The notes beneath the pieces were generated by a model. That model worked only from the letters and a program-made list of their open reading frames with translations. It had not been told where the DNA came from and did no database searches. The position numbers and the translations under genes were made by a program. Of a stretch of 64,000 nucleotides of DNA, positions 1-11,487 are shown piece by piece (within the stretch, counting starts at the first letter, position 1; every line of letters begins with the position of its first letter). The DNA is taken from positions 1 through 64,000 of the forward strand of contig JANBPK010000882.1 of NCBI GenBank assembly GCA_027579435.1, in the 5' to 3' direction. The stretch is from Candolleomyces eurysporus (Eukaryota > Basidiomycota > Agaricomycetes > Agaricales > Psathyrellaceae).

Positions 1-726
1 TTGTGAATAACACGGAAGATGGCGCCGCNGGGGGCGAATAACAGGTTGTCGGGATCGGTTGTGCAGCATCGGGATGGCGGACGGGTGAGGGGAGGACGAT
101 GCGGAGGGGCCGAGTGAGATCCCACCGGCGTATGATAGTATTAGAGATTAGGAGCTGTTGGTTTGAGTTGTGTTTATCTTACATTCTCTTTGATTTTCCT
201 TCTTTCCTTCTTTTCTTTTCTTCCCTTTCTTTCTGAAGGACGCTTAATTTGCTGCTCATTGCTGACCACATTCGCTCTTTACTCGCTCGACTCGTTCTAG
301 CACCTGTGTATTTTAATCTATTTTATCCAGGACTTTGTCGACCAGACACTGCTAGACCTACGTGATGAATTAAATATCTTAATGTTCCTACTACCTGAGT
401 GGTACTAGTACGATAGTGCATGTACCCGGACCTATCGCAGCTATATACTTGGGTTGAATTGACGTCGCTAGAGGCTCATCGTCTGAAGGAGTCTTGGGAC
501 AGGTGTATGCAGATGACTTTCAAGGTTGTTCGGCACTGTCAACACCAAGGCAACTTCACCGCGTTCAGGATCGCTAGGTATGCGAAACACTCTTGAAAAA
601 CAGCACCTTGGCAGAACGCTGGAAATTTGAATTCTTGCGAAGATTATCTCATCTAAATACATTAAATAATGGTACTACCCTAAATGCCCTTTTACCTATG
701 AGTGATACAATCGGTGACTGAGATGA
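1..726. other. Gene-free left edge, possible LTR remnant
   Basis: No convincing gene. Bases 60-115 are G/purine-rich and are followed by AT-richer DNA with a strong C/T tract at about 185-235. This resembles the end of an LTR retrotransposon (polypurine tract, then LTR), but no paired LTR, target duplication or coding remnant can be seen inside the window. The assignment is inference only. An N sits beside a G run at about position 29. Confidence 0.3.
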
Positions 727-2088
727 CTAGAAGACCTTCACTGTCTTCGAGTTCTGCGCTTCGACGAACTTCGTGGAGAACGGATAATCAATGTATCCTT
801 TCTCAGTTCCAGGAACGGCGGATGGGACATAGAAAGTCGACTCGTCGTACGGTGTCAGGGCAATGTTATGTTCCAACCTGTAGGGCAGATCAGGCTGTCA
901 AACAAGTTATTGTCAGTAAGACTTCGACCTGACTAGGGTGGATGCTACGCACGTTTGAGATGAAGTGATGGCCAAAGGCGATGATGTCCCCTTTCTTCTC
1001 TGCGGCCTCGATTGCGGTCTCTCCGGTGTAGAGGCCACACGAAATGAAAGGCCGGGGTGCCCAGATCTTCCTCAAGAAGTCGTTGGACTCCTCCGGTACC
1101 TCGGCGAGGCCTTTGATGTCAGCCCTCTCCTCGATTGCTGGGGGCTCTACGACGTGCAGGTAGGCGAGGTTTGGATGGCTTTTTACCAAGGAAGAGACGA
1201 AGTGGCTGAATTGAGGAATAGGATCTTTCATCTTCATGTCTGGAAGGAAGAACAACGATAAGTCGAGTGTTCATCCTTTGAGAAACACGAATTGAACTTA
1301 CCCTGGTAGCGACCCCAAGGACTCACGCGAATGGCGGTCTTCTCTGCGCCAACAGCCTTGACGACTGCATCAACGACTCTGAGCCCGAACCGACTTCTGT
1401 TCTCGATGCTTCCTCCGTATTCGTCTGTCCTGGTGTTGCTGGCATCCTGGAGGAACTGGTCGACCAAGTATCCATTTGCCCCGTGGACCTCGACTCCGTC
1501 GAACCCTGCGCTGATAGAGTTCTTCGCTGCCTGCGCGAACACCTCGACGTATTTATCGATTTCGGCCACCGTAAGCGCTCGAGGGGCAGGTGAATCGGGA
1601 GAGCGGTCGGATAGGCGAATAGCTGACGGGGCGACAGATTCGTAGTCCCCTTCTTTAGCTAACACTTCCGGTCGGGCTGCCCGACCCAACGCCCAGAGTT
1701 GGAGGAAGATGTAGGAGCCGTTGGCGTGTACCGCGTCAGTGATCTATAATATAAGAATAGAAATGCATATAGTCAGACGATTTGGAAAATAATTTGAATC
1801 TGGAGGGAATAAATTTGAATGTGAACTTACCTCTTTCCAGGCTTTGATTTGGTCAGAGTTCCAGATTCCAGGCACGTACGGCATCCCACCGGCCTCTGGA
1901 GCGATAAACACTCCTTCGGTGACGAGGAGCGTTCCAGGAACGCTCCCTCGTTGGGCATAGTGCTCCTTCATCAAGTGTACGACCGGGACATGCTCGGCCG
2001 AAGCACGAAACCTCGTCATTGGCGCCAATACAACTCGGTGCTTGAGTTGCAAGTTCGCGACCTTCAATGGTGAGAAAAGAGCTGCCAT
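727..2088 (-). CDS. Old Yellow Enzyme family NAD(P)H:flavin oxidoreductase (copy 1)
   Basis: FMN-dependent ene-reductase of the OYE / 12-oxophytodienoate reductase family, which reduces activated C=C bonds using NAD(P)H; the physiological substrate is unknown. Four exons: 2088-1831, 1743-1302, 1239-953 and 894-727, giving 384 residues with intron phases 0, 1 and 0. The N-terminus has the flavin-binding LAPMTRFRA stretch. Exon 2 carries [11 protein letters not shown] with the His and Asn that bind substrate and the active-site Tyr, then the family signature [16 protein letters not shown]. The last exon ends in the usual EKGYIDYPF region. The start is the ATG before AALFSPLKV, which aligns with the other three copies. 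No targeting signal is seen, so it is probably cytosolic. It is the only copy on the - strand. Confidence 0.93.
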
Positions 2089-2182
2089 CTGGGTAGTTTG
2101 CTGGGTTTGTGGTTTTGTAATTTGGGTGAAAGGGAAGAAAGATGTGAGGGAGTTATTGAGACATTAAACTCGACCATCCCAT

Positions 2183-2390
2183 CTTTTATACGAATCAGCG
2201 GCGAGTCGCGACGGTACCGACAGCGCTGGAGAACGGTATGACTTAGTAAGCGCAGTAACCGAATTGACGAATAGCACAAGCCCTATTGCAGGATCCCGAG
2301 TTGTTATGGCATGAAAGTAAGCAAGCATAGTGCCCGAGTACTTTGTCAAGGGCCTAATTGGTGTAGAAAGCAAGTAGAAAGCCTGAGTCA
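2183..2390 (-). promoter_or_regulatory. Upstream region of OYE copy 1: TATA box and AP-1-like site
   Basis: A TATAAAAG box (2183-2190, read on -) lies about 95 bp upstream of the start codon. A TGAGTCA/TGACTCA site is at 2384-2390. The same heptamer or its TTACTCA variant is found upstream of the other three OYE copies. TGACTCA-type sites bind bZIP factors of the Gcn4/Yap1 class in fungi. Binding here is inferred. Confidence 0.45.
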
Positions 2391-2430
2391 GCTTACCCAT
2401 CATCTTCCTGATGCTGACAAAGTCGTTGAG

Positions 2431-2488
2431 GCAGGCACTTTTAGCGTCTACGCTAAAAGTACCTGCCGTCCCTGTACGTACAGGGACG
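2431..2488. repeat. Two adjacent palindromes
   Basis: Bases 2431-2466 form a 36-bp imperfect palindrome centred on CTTTTAGCGT/ACGCTAAAAG. It is followed directly by a perfect 22-bp palindrome at 2467-2488 centred on TGTACGTACA. Both could extrude as hairpins. They lie in the spacer between OYE copy 1 and the OPT gene. They may be a transposon terminus, a MITE remnant or a terminator-like structure; no coding function is apparent. Confidence 0.7.
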
Positions 2489-2622
2489 TCGTGAAACGTG
2501 TGTTATAACAAGATATCATTGTAACCCCGGTAAAACAGACATGGCGCCATCTCTCGCAAGCAGTCACTATCGTACATCATGCTTATCATAGGAAATAACC
2601 AAAATTCTACACAAATCCCAGG

Positions 2623-5600
2623 TTAAGTCAATCTCTTACAGTAGTCGGGGTTTCCAATAGGATTCTAAAAGAGACAAATTTGAGAAGTCAGTAAGCGGCT
2701 GTTATTGAGTTTCGCGAAGGAGAAAGCGAGCACGTACCAATGCCCATCGTGGCATATCAACAACCTTGCCACTTCCACCTCCGACAGCAAACGTAAAGAC
2801 AAAGACCATGACCTGAGTACCGCCATCAAGAGCGGCGGACAAGAGGAAGTTGTACTTCCTGAACCACCTAGGTCGGAATTTACGCAGGTAGTATTGCGAG
2901 AACACGGCCAGCATAAAGGTCGTGAAGACTGAGCTGTTGATTCCGACGCTCAGATACCCGATCGTCCCTGTACGCGCCATGCTTCTGTCAGCACATACGT
3001 GGAAATAAATAGGAGATGGAAGGACACTTACAGCAGAGAATCGGCGTGACAACCTTGTCGGCGTGGATGTTGGGCCACTTCTTGTGAATGAGCCAGAACG
3101 GGATAGGAACCCCGAGGCCGATAAGGATGGCAAATGGAATAATCTAATGGAGAAACCCAAAATTGATGAACAAGGAGATGGCCACCTAATTAATCAACGT
3201 ACCGCGTAGCGTCCACCAGGGGCATAAAGAATGTTGCCCAAAGCACCCCAGGAGATGGCGTTACTATTGAACGACTGTGAAACGCGGACTAGGTCAGCCC
3301 TGGCCGGATCATGAAGGCATAAAGTCAACTCACTTGAACTTGCTGTCCAGACCACTGGAGAGCGCGAAGCACAGGTACGTAAGAAGTCTGAATAGACCGA
3401 GATATGGGAGCCACGTACAATGTTGGTACCTTGTACTTCAAGTAGAATTTCACGCTGGCTGGAGATGATGACCTTCATAATAACGTAGTTCAACAGTCCT
3501 CCCTTTAAGACCCTCGATTAGCCAGGATTCACAACATACAGACAGACGAGAGGAACACTTACAACTACCGCTCCGAGCGATTGAACCGTGAACGTAACAC
3601 GGGGAGGAAGCTTAGTGTATTGACCCTAGAAGCGCTGATTAGCTCAAGGTAATGGTACCAAATAACAGGTGTACCGACCATCTTCAAATCTCGAATCAAA
3701 CCTCGTGCCTGATCAAGCGTATTGAAGCCATACAAGGTGAAATACATGTTCGCTTGAGGGTTTCCAGGGATCATGCATGCTCCGAGCATCTGCACGAGTG
3801 GCTGAATGTTGGGCGAGAAGCCTTGAAAAATATTGGTGTCAAAACGGGAGGCTCAACTGGAAGACGCGCGGTGAAAAAGAACGCACCGGTGATAGCGTAG
3901 ACGGTGATGACGAAAGGGAGGAAGATGGTCGAGATCATAATGGCAACGATAAGACCCCACCAAGGAAGACCCGACTTCGCAGAATAGATCGTAGCCATTG
4001 CCATGGTGAAGCTACCCAAGAACATCGCGATGTACCACCAGAACGGTACTTCACGATAGACCTAGTACATAGTATGATGAGCATCGCAGTGGGTTTTCGA
4101 GCCNTTTTTTTCCATACCTGCATCTTCTCGAGATGGGGGTCATAGGTCTCGCCTCTCTATTTGGTAGTAAAGCCGTGGTCAGTAGCTGTAGAGGTTTAGC
4201 GACTTCATTCGCGCTTACCCTGTACTTCTTGATGACTTCGATGATCTCCTTGCCATACCACACGAACACATGGGTGATGGTACTTCCAATGGCCAGACTG
4301 TGGCCGATTTTGGCGACGACCTGAGAGCTTGCGAACCATGGTAATCCCTGTTCGGCCAANCGTGCTGGGTCGAGTCTGAAATTCTCGTCGAGGATGAGAA
4401 GTTGATTGTATCGAGTGCCATTCTCGTAGAAAAGTTGTTGTGAGAGGAAGGGGAAGTTCTGGCCATTCCAGACATTCATGGCGAAGCAGGCGCAGAACGT
4501 GATCCTGATTGAGGAATTGTATTCGTTAAAACGGGTGCAGTNGGGGNAGAGGANGGGANAACTTACATGCAAAGAGCTGTACCGCAATAAAGCGACAGCT
4601 GAGTCGAAAGCGGGGTGAACAAAGCACCNAGAGAGCCTCCTCCAGAACCGACGTAGTTCCAGTCCAAGCAGAGAGCAAACGCGCCAAGACCTTCGTTGCC
4701 AGCTGCACCGCCGAAAATACGAGTNAACCAGGCACTGTNNCGGTTTGCCAAGCAGAAAATGCTAATACCNGTCAANGTNCTAGAGCAAGCGACATCAAGG
4801 ATTTTCAACTTTCCAAAAAAGGAGTGATACCAAGAAAAGATCGACGTACGGAGCGATGTACTCGGGGAACCATTCCCAGACAAAGATTGCAACGAACACA
4901 GACCAGAAGAACTTGACACGTTTCTTCTGCAGGAAGATCTTCTTTCCTCGGTGGAGAGCGTCGAAGAGCTGAACAGTTGGNAGCAAATTGGGGAACACGA
5001 TATACGTTGGGTAAACAAGGAAGGACCGCATGATACCTCCAATGCCGTATCCCATCAGTTGTGAACCTGATTTGCGGTAAGCGCTACTGGGTAGGAGCTT
5101 GGCACATTAGGAAGAAAGTCGTACCGATAAGGGTGAAGATGCCAACAGCTACGCTTGGCTAAATGCGAGGTCATCGGATGAGAATGACAGATGGCGAAGA
5201 GCTAGTGGATGATATGCACCTGGATACCGTAGAATAAGTCATCTGCAGCGAAGATGTTGATAGCTAACGCAGAATCGGCGGCGGTAGAAGCAAAGATGGT
5301 GATAGCGACGTGTTCCTTGATGTCTATCGACAAGTTAGCCTTATCACTGCGCGAAAAGTACCACGAATGGCACCANATATCTCACGACAAAAAGTACTTA
5401 CTAAACGGTCCAGGGTTGATGAATCTCCAGAACTTGTTGTCAGTCATCTTGAGATTCGGGTGCTCGTTTCCAGGTCCAGGGAGGATTTCCTCGAGAATTC
5501 GCCCGAGAATGTAGGCGATGATCTGNATGAAGAGCTGACTGACGAAGACCGTCTGAGGGCGGAAATACTGATAAAAGATCAGGAGAATTAGTGTGACGAA

Positions 5601-5995
5601 GNTAGGGAGAAGGGAGCACATACGAAGATTTGGCCGAGGACAGCGCCGAAGCACGAGAGCCCAATACCAAGGAACCACATCCTGAACGTGAAGGCCGGGA
5701 GCGTAGGGTCGTCCTCTAGCGAGATGAGACGGGTAGCAACGTCGATATCAGTTTCTGCGGATGAATCGTTAGNATTGGCTCGAGAAGTCCCAACGATGAG
5801 GANACGCGCACCGATGGGCCTTTCTTTACCGGTCTCGTCCAAGTCGATTTCACGAACATCCTCGTACACGCCGCCTCTAACCGACTCGGCGATTTCTACC
5901 TCCTTCTTCTCGTCTAGCTTCTCATCACTGTACGACACCTTGCTATCCCGCCGGGCCTCCGCAGGGGAGGGTTTCTGTTCCTCTACAGACGCCAT
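2623..5995 (-). CDS. OPT-family oligopeptide transporter
   Basis: Integral membrane proton-coupled transporter of small peptides, of the fungal/plant OPT superfamily. The gene has about a dozen exons with short introns. After a charged, acidic cytosolic N-terminus (MASVEEQKP...) it encodes the family hallmark NPGPFNIKEH across the junction near 5400/5320. Many hydrophobic segments follow, with QLMGYGIGG, ALCLDWNYVGSG, FAMNVWNGQNFPF and IKKYR landmarks. The last exons encode GYLSVGINSSVF and the terminal NPIGNPDYCKRLT. The start at 5995 is the ATG before ASVEEQ; the stop is at 2623-2625. Several N bases fall in the gene and leave single residues uncertain. Neighbours show no operon-like relation. 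Confidence 0.92.
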
Positions 5996-7324
5996 AACCA
6001 CGAAGGGAATGGGAAAAGCCTTGCGAGGGAGAGGTCAACCGCNGGGGGGGAAGCGGTAAGGTCTCCTGCAAAGAAGACCGCTGCTTTTAATAATGAGACC
6101 TGAGAGATCTCCCCATCATAGCATTCGGTTACATGCATGGTTTGAATTTTCCGCCATGCATGGGTCTTCTGTCCGATAAAGTTCAGTTGCAAGTGGTCGA
6201 TACTTGGACCACATGCTGAAACAAACTTCGATTTTGGCAGCGCTGGCGATAAGGTCAAATGGGACATGCTGGGCGAATGGGAGTAGATTGAGAACCAACG
6301 CCAAGACTAGGAGCTAGAACGGAGGAACTGCCGCAATTCAATTCTTACGGGCCCTGAACAAGCTCGAAAAAAGCATGTTCAAGTGACCATGATGCATGGA
6401 CATGAATCTCCTTTGGTACAAGATCTCGCGTCCGACCCGGTTAAGTGAGAGGCGAACTAGAGATAGCGAATAAACCCAGGGCCAGCACATTGGGGCCCAC
6501 CGTATGTATACGTTGTGCAGCACGCAGTACACACGGAGGCTCAGCGTGGGAGGTAGGGGAGAAGCACCAGGTCAGAAGCAACAGGAAGGTATGTTTTGAT
6601 GCAGCATTATGGAACCATCTCGTCGACATGCGCGCATGGTGTGAGAAATTCGCACTCGCAGGAGATGGTTGGAGATGGGGAGTGGAGAAGAACCCAAAGG
6701 TAACTGGAGCTGGATATAGCGGGACTTCTTTGGATACACTCTATGAGCGATAAAGTACCGCTTCCAGGATGGCAACAAAGTATCCACCGCTGATTCGTTG
6801 ATTGGACGGACCCAAGACGATGGGATTTGGGTTTCACGGCTTTCGGAAAATAAATTGACCGTTAAACGAGACAAAATGAATTCCGAGTAGACCCCAGGGT
6901 ATGTCGCGCTCGACAGTTGGAGAGAACAAACCGATATGATTCAGGAGAGCGCGTGTCGTTCCCGTACTTGACGTTGTTTGCACATCAGTTTGGCGATGCT
7001 TGGTTCAGCTGTCTCTTTGGCCACGTGGCCACTCGGGCTTCGGTCTGCATCCGACTCCGCCAACGCCAAAGAACTCTAGATCTGGGACTTCATTGTTGGC
7101 TAGTGGTAGAAGAGTTGATAGAACGGCATTTATTAAAGTCAATCTCCCGGTGATCATGCTAGGACCAGGTCAAAGCCACCAATCTGTGTAGTCGACGACT
7201 CATGCTTTGATACCAAGCCAACCATCTCCTGGTCAAAGCCAGTTTACCCTGATGCTATATATACAGTGTGGAAAGCATGGTAGGGAAACAATCAACCCAC
7301 TCGTCTTTTTGTCGATCATCTGCT
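5996..7324. other. Intergenic, promoters of OPT and orphan gene
   Basis: 1.3 kb between the divergently transcribed OPT gene and the orphan gene at 7325. Only short, unconvincing open frames are present. A TATATA stretch near 7256-7262 lies about 65 bp before the ATG at 7325 and may be its TATA element. I see no repeat or RNA gene. Confidence 0.5.
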
Positions 7325-8824
7325 ATGTTCTCCAAGTTAAAGCGCCTTCTAGCCTCGGTCTTCCCTCGTCGAGCTCGAGCTCGAGCTGAGCCAAAGATGC
7401 GTGGTATGTCTATATGCGGCCCATCACCTGTCCTTGCGGTTACTCATGATGTTCTATAGTTGCCTCGAACGGCTCAATATTCGTTGCCCAGAACGTTCTG
7501 TCGCTTCCCACCCCACCGTCGCCGTCAAGCGGATCTGACTACGACGCGGACGGCGCATTGTATCTCGATTCCGGTAACAATGCCATCTCTCTCGACTTGT
7601 ATCCCAATTNGGACGATGAAGAGAACAGCGGACCCTTCGCATATGATGCGTACAGCAGCTCGTTCTATGCTGGATCTTTACCCTCTCTCCTCAGCGACTC
7701 GGAATATTCTTATTCTGGGGTCGAGTTCTACCATCACGACAACAAGGGTCAAAGCGACCTTCAGGAGAGCAAGCCTTATGAACTTCGTGATATTGCAATC
7801 CGTGATATTCTCTACCGCGTCTCCATCATCAAGCAGCTGAGTCCAGCTCTCCCTATGTCCGCTCTCGAGGACTCTCTGTCATTCAATGTTCCACCTCCTC
7901 TCAACAAGGATATAGGCCTTGGACACTGGATTGCTCCGTTTTTGGGCTCCCAGCAAGTCTTGGTGAGGGTTGAGCAGATTCTTGGTGCTGTTCCCGAAAT
8001 GTAAGTTTCTTCCCTTCTTCCTTTTCATTTCGCTTACGACATCACTATTTAGACAGAGAAAGGTTTTCATCCACCCTCCATGCGCTGGTCAATACTATGT
8101 TATGGATGCATACGGCTTGAAGTACCTGATGAAGATCATTAAAGAGGATAGGTCTTATCGTGCTGGGTCTTCGTCGTCTGAGGTTTCCGTTGCCAGTATC
8201 ATACCTGTCAGCTCGAGGAACGACTTCACTGAACGCCAGTGCTTCCATCCTGGAGAGGCCATCCATGCATATATGCATAATAGACGCTACACCGCTATGG
8301 TCGTAGAACGCCTCCCCGTTCTCCTCTTGGAAGACTCAGACTCGGAGTTCTGTATTTGCAGCAGTCTCGAAGCTAGGGTTTCTCATTCTGAACCTGAGCA
8401 CGGTTCTTTTGCCTCTCTAGCTTGCGAACCGTCGTTTACCAACCCATATCTAACCCCTCCCCATGACTCTAGTAACTTCTCAAGCCTATCAAGTTCCGAC
8501 TGTGCCTCGCGCTTCGTTTGGAAGAAAAGAACCCGTCCCTCAACGGTTTGGTGGTTAGTATCCCCCGACGCAGAGGGACCTGAGCTCGAGGCAAGGAGTG
8601 ACTCGGATGATGCCTATGCTGCGACAGTGCAAGGTGAATGCGGAATGGATCATGTCCTTGATCCAACCAGTTTCGAGTGGGATTGGGAGAATGAGTCATG
8701 GGTTTTCCCTGCCCATAGAGAGAGCGAGTCAAAGCCACTGATTATACATTCCCCGCAGCCTTCAAGGATCATTGACGTCGACTTATTGGCAGGCGTAGAA
8801 TCTGGACTACGTGACTTCGTTTAA
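7325..8824 (+). CDS. Orphan serine-rich acidic protein
   Basis: Three exons (7325-7403, 7460-8000, 8053-8824), total 463 residues with clean GT-AG splice sites. The N-terminus is short and basic (KLKRLLASVFPRRARARA), and could be a nuclear or membrane-proximal basic patch. It is followed by a Ser/Asp-rich region. A more structured stretch follows around GHWIAPFLGSQQVLVRVEQI and QYYVMDAYGLKYLMKII. The C-terminal half is rich in Ser, Asp and Glu with several Trp. No catalytic motif or known domain is recognised. Its regular splicing and uninterrupted frame argue that it is a real gene. Function unknown. Confidence 0.7.
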
Positions 8825-9434
8825 TTGCCTAGTAAACTCATGGACCTATATATTTATGCTTCATTTATTTTTTGTTTATATGCCTATATGCCCTCCAAAG
8901 TTCGTGATTATTGTATGTAAAAGGGTGCTCTCTTCTTCTAAGCCGCTTGTTCTAAGTTTCCGTAATATACATGAGGCNTTTTTTCTACTACTACTACTAC
9001 ATGTTGGAGCTCATTCGAGTCTTGACAACTGGACACGCATTTCGATACTCCTCTCCGGGAAGCGCGAATATTCTCAACATTGACTAATCCCTGCAAAGTA
9101 CATTGCAAAACACTAACACGTAATTTTCTACCTCCGGATTTTCGGTCTGTTTGTGGTATGGATCTACTGTGGGAGCGAACCCTATAGATAGCAATTTCGT
9201 GCACATTTTACAGACAATTACGTTGAAATTGTTGAGATTGTTCTCCAACATTTGTCATTCTTCAACGAAGCACCTAATGTGAGTATGTCACTGGCATAGT
9301 TCAAAGTCGAGCGCTGAGCTTCTTGTGCGGCAGATACCGATCACAATACACTAGTACGCTATTCAAATGACACAGAGAGCACCCTGGCCCACATGTTTTG
9401 GTCCTGGCCCCTACTGGTTTAGGAGTTTGCATGC

Positions 9435-9466
9435 TGAGTAACCAACCCTCAGCAAAAGTATATAAG
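9435..9466 (+). promoter_or_regulatory. Upstream elements of OYE copy 2
   Basis: TGAGTAA (reverse of TTACTCA, a Yap1/AP-1-like half site) at 9435-9441 is followed by a TATATAAG box at 9459-9466. The TATA box is about 105 bp before the ATG at 9571, matching the spacing in copies 3 and 4. The rest of 8825-9434 holds no visible gene. Confidence 0.45.
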
Positions 9467-9570
9467 TATTCACGTACCCATTTCTAACTTCCCACCTCGC
9501 CTCCTAGACAAACCAACCCTCACTAGACACCTAGTACACTCGCCGCTTGCAGCTTAGAAGACCAACCGCG

Positions 9571-10930
9571 ATGGCTTCCCTTTTCTCTCCAGTCAAAGTC
9601 GGAAATGTGCATCTCGAGCATCGAGTCGTACTTGCACCTCTCACTCGAATGCGTGCATCTTCAGGAGACCATGTTCCCTTGCCTAGCATGGTGAAGGAGT
9701 ACTATTCGCAGCGAAGCCTGGTTCCTGGCACACTGCTGATTACTGAAGCAACTTTCATTGCCCGTGAAGCCGGTGGCATGCCGCTCGTTCCTGGAATATG
9801 GAGCTCAGAGCAAATACAGGCCTGGAAAGAGGTAAGTTTCACGGGGTTTCGTGGCCCACGACATTGGTCGTACTAACTAGATTCCGACCTGAATAGATCA
9901 CTTCCGCCGTTCACGCCAACAGATCCTTCATTTTCCTACAGCTCTGGGCTTTGGGAAGAACTGCCAGACCAGACTTACTGGCAAAAGAAGGAGGCTACGA
10001 ATGTGTTGCCCCTTCGTCAATTCCGCTCTCCGATCGTTCCGCAGATACTCCAGCTCCTCGATCCCTTACAGTTGCCGAAATCGACAAGTACGTTGAGCTG
10101 TATGCTCAAGCCGCGAGGAACGCCATTGATGCAGGGTTCGATGGGGTGGAGGTACATGGGGCGAATGGGTATCTTGTTGATCAGTTCCTCCAGGATGTGA
10201 GCAACACCAGGACGGACGAGTACGGAGGAAGCATCGAGAACCGAAGTCGATTTGGTCTAAGAGTTATGGATGCCATTGCAAACGCCATTGGAGAGGAGAG
10301 GACGGCAATTAGGCTGAGTCCTTGGGCTCGCTATCAAGGTGGGCAAAACCTGTTGAAATAGCTTGCAATGGTTAAGCTGATTTCATGCGTTTTTTCATCC
10401 CGCGCCGCGTAGACATGAAAATGAAGAATCCCGTACCGCAATTCTCTCATTTCGTCTCAACATTGGCCTCTTCCCATCCAAACTTGGCATACCTGCACGT
10501 CACCGAGGCTCCGCCGGTTGAAGAAAGGCTGGACGTCAAAGATCTGGCCGAAATACCGGAGGAGTCGAATGACTTCTTGAGGAAGATCTGGAGCCCCCGT
10601 CCGTTCATCTCTTGCGCGGGCTATACCCGCCAGACAGCACTTGATGTTTCCAAGAGCAAGGGTGACCTGATTGCCTTCGGACGTCCGTTTATATCAAACG
10701 TAAGCATGCGTTCCGTCCTTCTACATAAGAGTTGCATGGCAATCGCTGAATCCACTTGATAGCCTGACTTACCTTTCAGACTGAAGCACGACATCCCTCT
10801 GGGAAAATACTATGAGCTCACTTTCTATATAACCTCTGACAATCCAGGAAGTGAAAAGGGATACATCGATTACCCATTTTCCGCAGAATTTCTCAAGGTG
10901 CAGAACTCGAAGCGAGAGATCGAACACTAA
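9571..10930 (+). CDS. Old Yellow Enzyme family NAD(P)H:flavin oxidoreductase (copy 2)
   Basis: FMN-dependent ene-reductase, 385 residues, in four exons 9571-9831, 9897-10338, 10413-10699 and 10763-10930. Splice positions and phases match copy 1 exactly. The flavin-site [10 protein letters not shown], catalytic [11 protein letters not shown] and signature [16 protein letters not shown] are all present. The C-terminus [20 protein letters not shown] is close to that of copy 1, so this copy seems nearest to it. An in-frame upstream extension exists, but the ATG before [10 protein letters not shown] is chosen because all paralogues begin there. Probably cytosolic. Expected role: reduction of alpha,beta-unsaturated carbonyls or nitro compounds; the true substrate is not deducible. 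Confidence 0.93.
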
Positions 10931-11236
10931 GCCTATCAGCGGACTGGGTCCGGATTTTCCTGTATGCTCAGAGAACGTTTTTTAACATACTTGTTCGGAA
11001 TTCCACACGAATATTTGAATATATAAATGTTAGAAGGCGCGATTAATCGCGTTTCGTAATCTTTGCCAATTCGTCGAGCGTTTGCATGGGCGCCTCCCAA
11101 GTCCGACTTACAATTACTAAGATAGGCACGACATCGTTGATGTAGTGATCTCTAGCTCCTTTCTTGCGCGCCAACTTCCAGAATTCAGTCCGATAAGCTA
11201 TGGCGACTTCAAGGCTTTGTCATTCTGGTTCGGTGG

Positions 11237-11370
11237 TGAGTCAGCGTCCCAGAGAATGCTCTTGCGGCATTGGTACTACCCTGGACCGCGAACGGCTAGT
11301 ATAGCCCTATCTGCTAGTTGCTCTTCCAAGATTCGTGCTTACTCATGTTTCATGCACGGACGTATATAAG
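11237..11370 (+). promoter_or_regulatory. Upstream elements of OYE copy 3
   Basis: TGAGTCAGCG (TGAGTCA at 11237-11243), a CTCTTGCGGCAT block just downstream, TTACTCATG (TTACTCA at 11339-11345) and a TATATAAGGA box (from 11363) occur in this order. The same series appears before copy 4. This suggests that the promoter was duplicated together with the gene and that both are controlled by a bZIP factor. The regulator is inferred. Confidence 0.5.
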
Positions 11371-11487
11371 GATCTTAATGCCAGTGTTGAACTCTAACTC
11401 TGCAGGTACTAGCCCCTTCATCTCATCTTCAGCTGCATCGATTTCCTCCAGAAGTCGTCTCCCTCGCTCTTGAAACATTCACGCACA

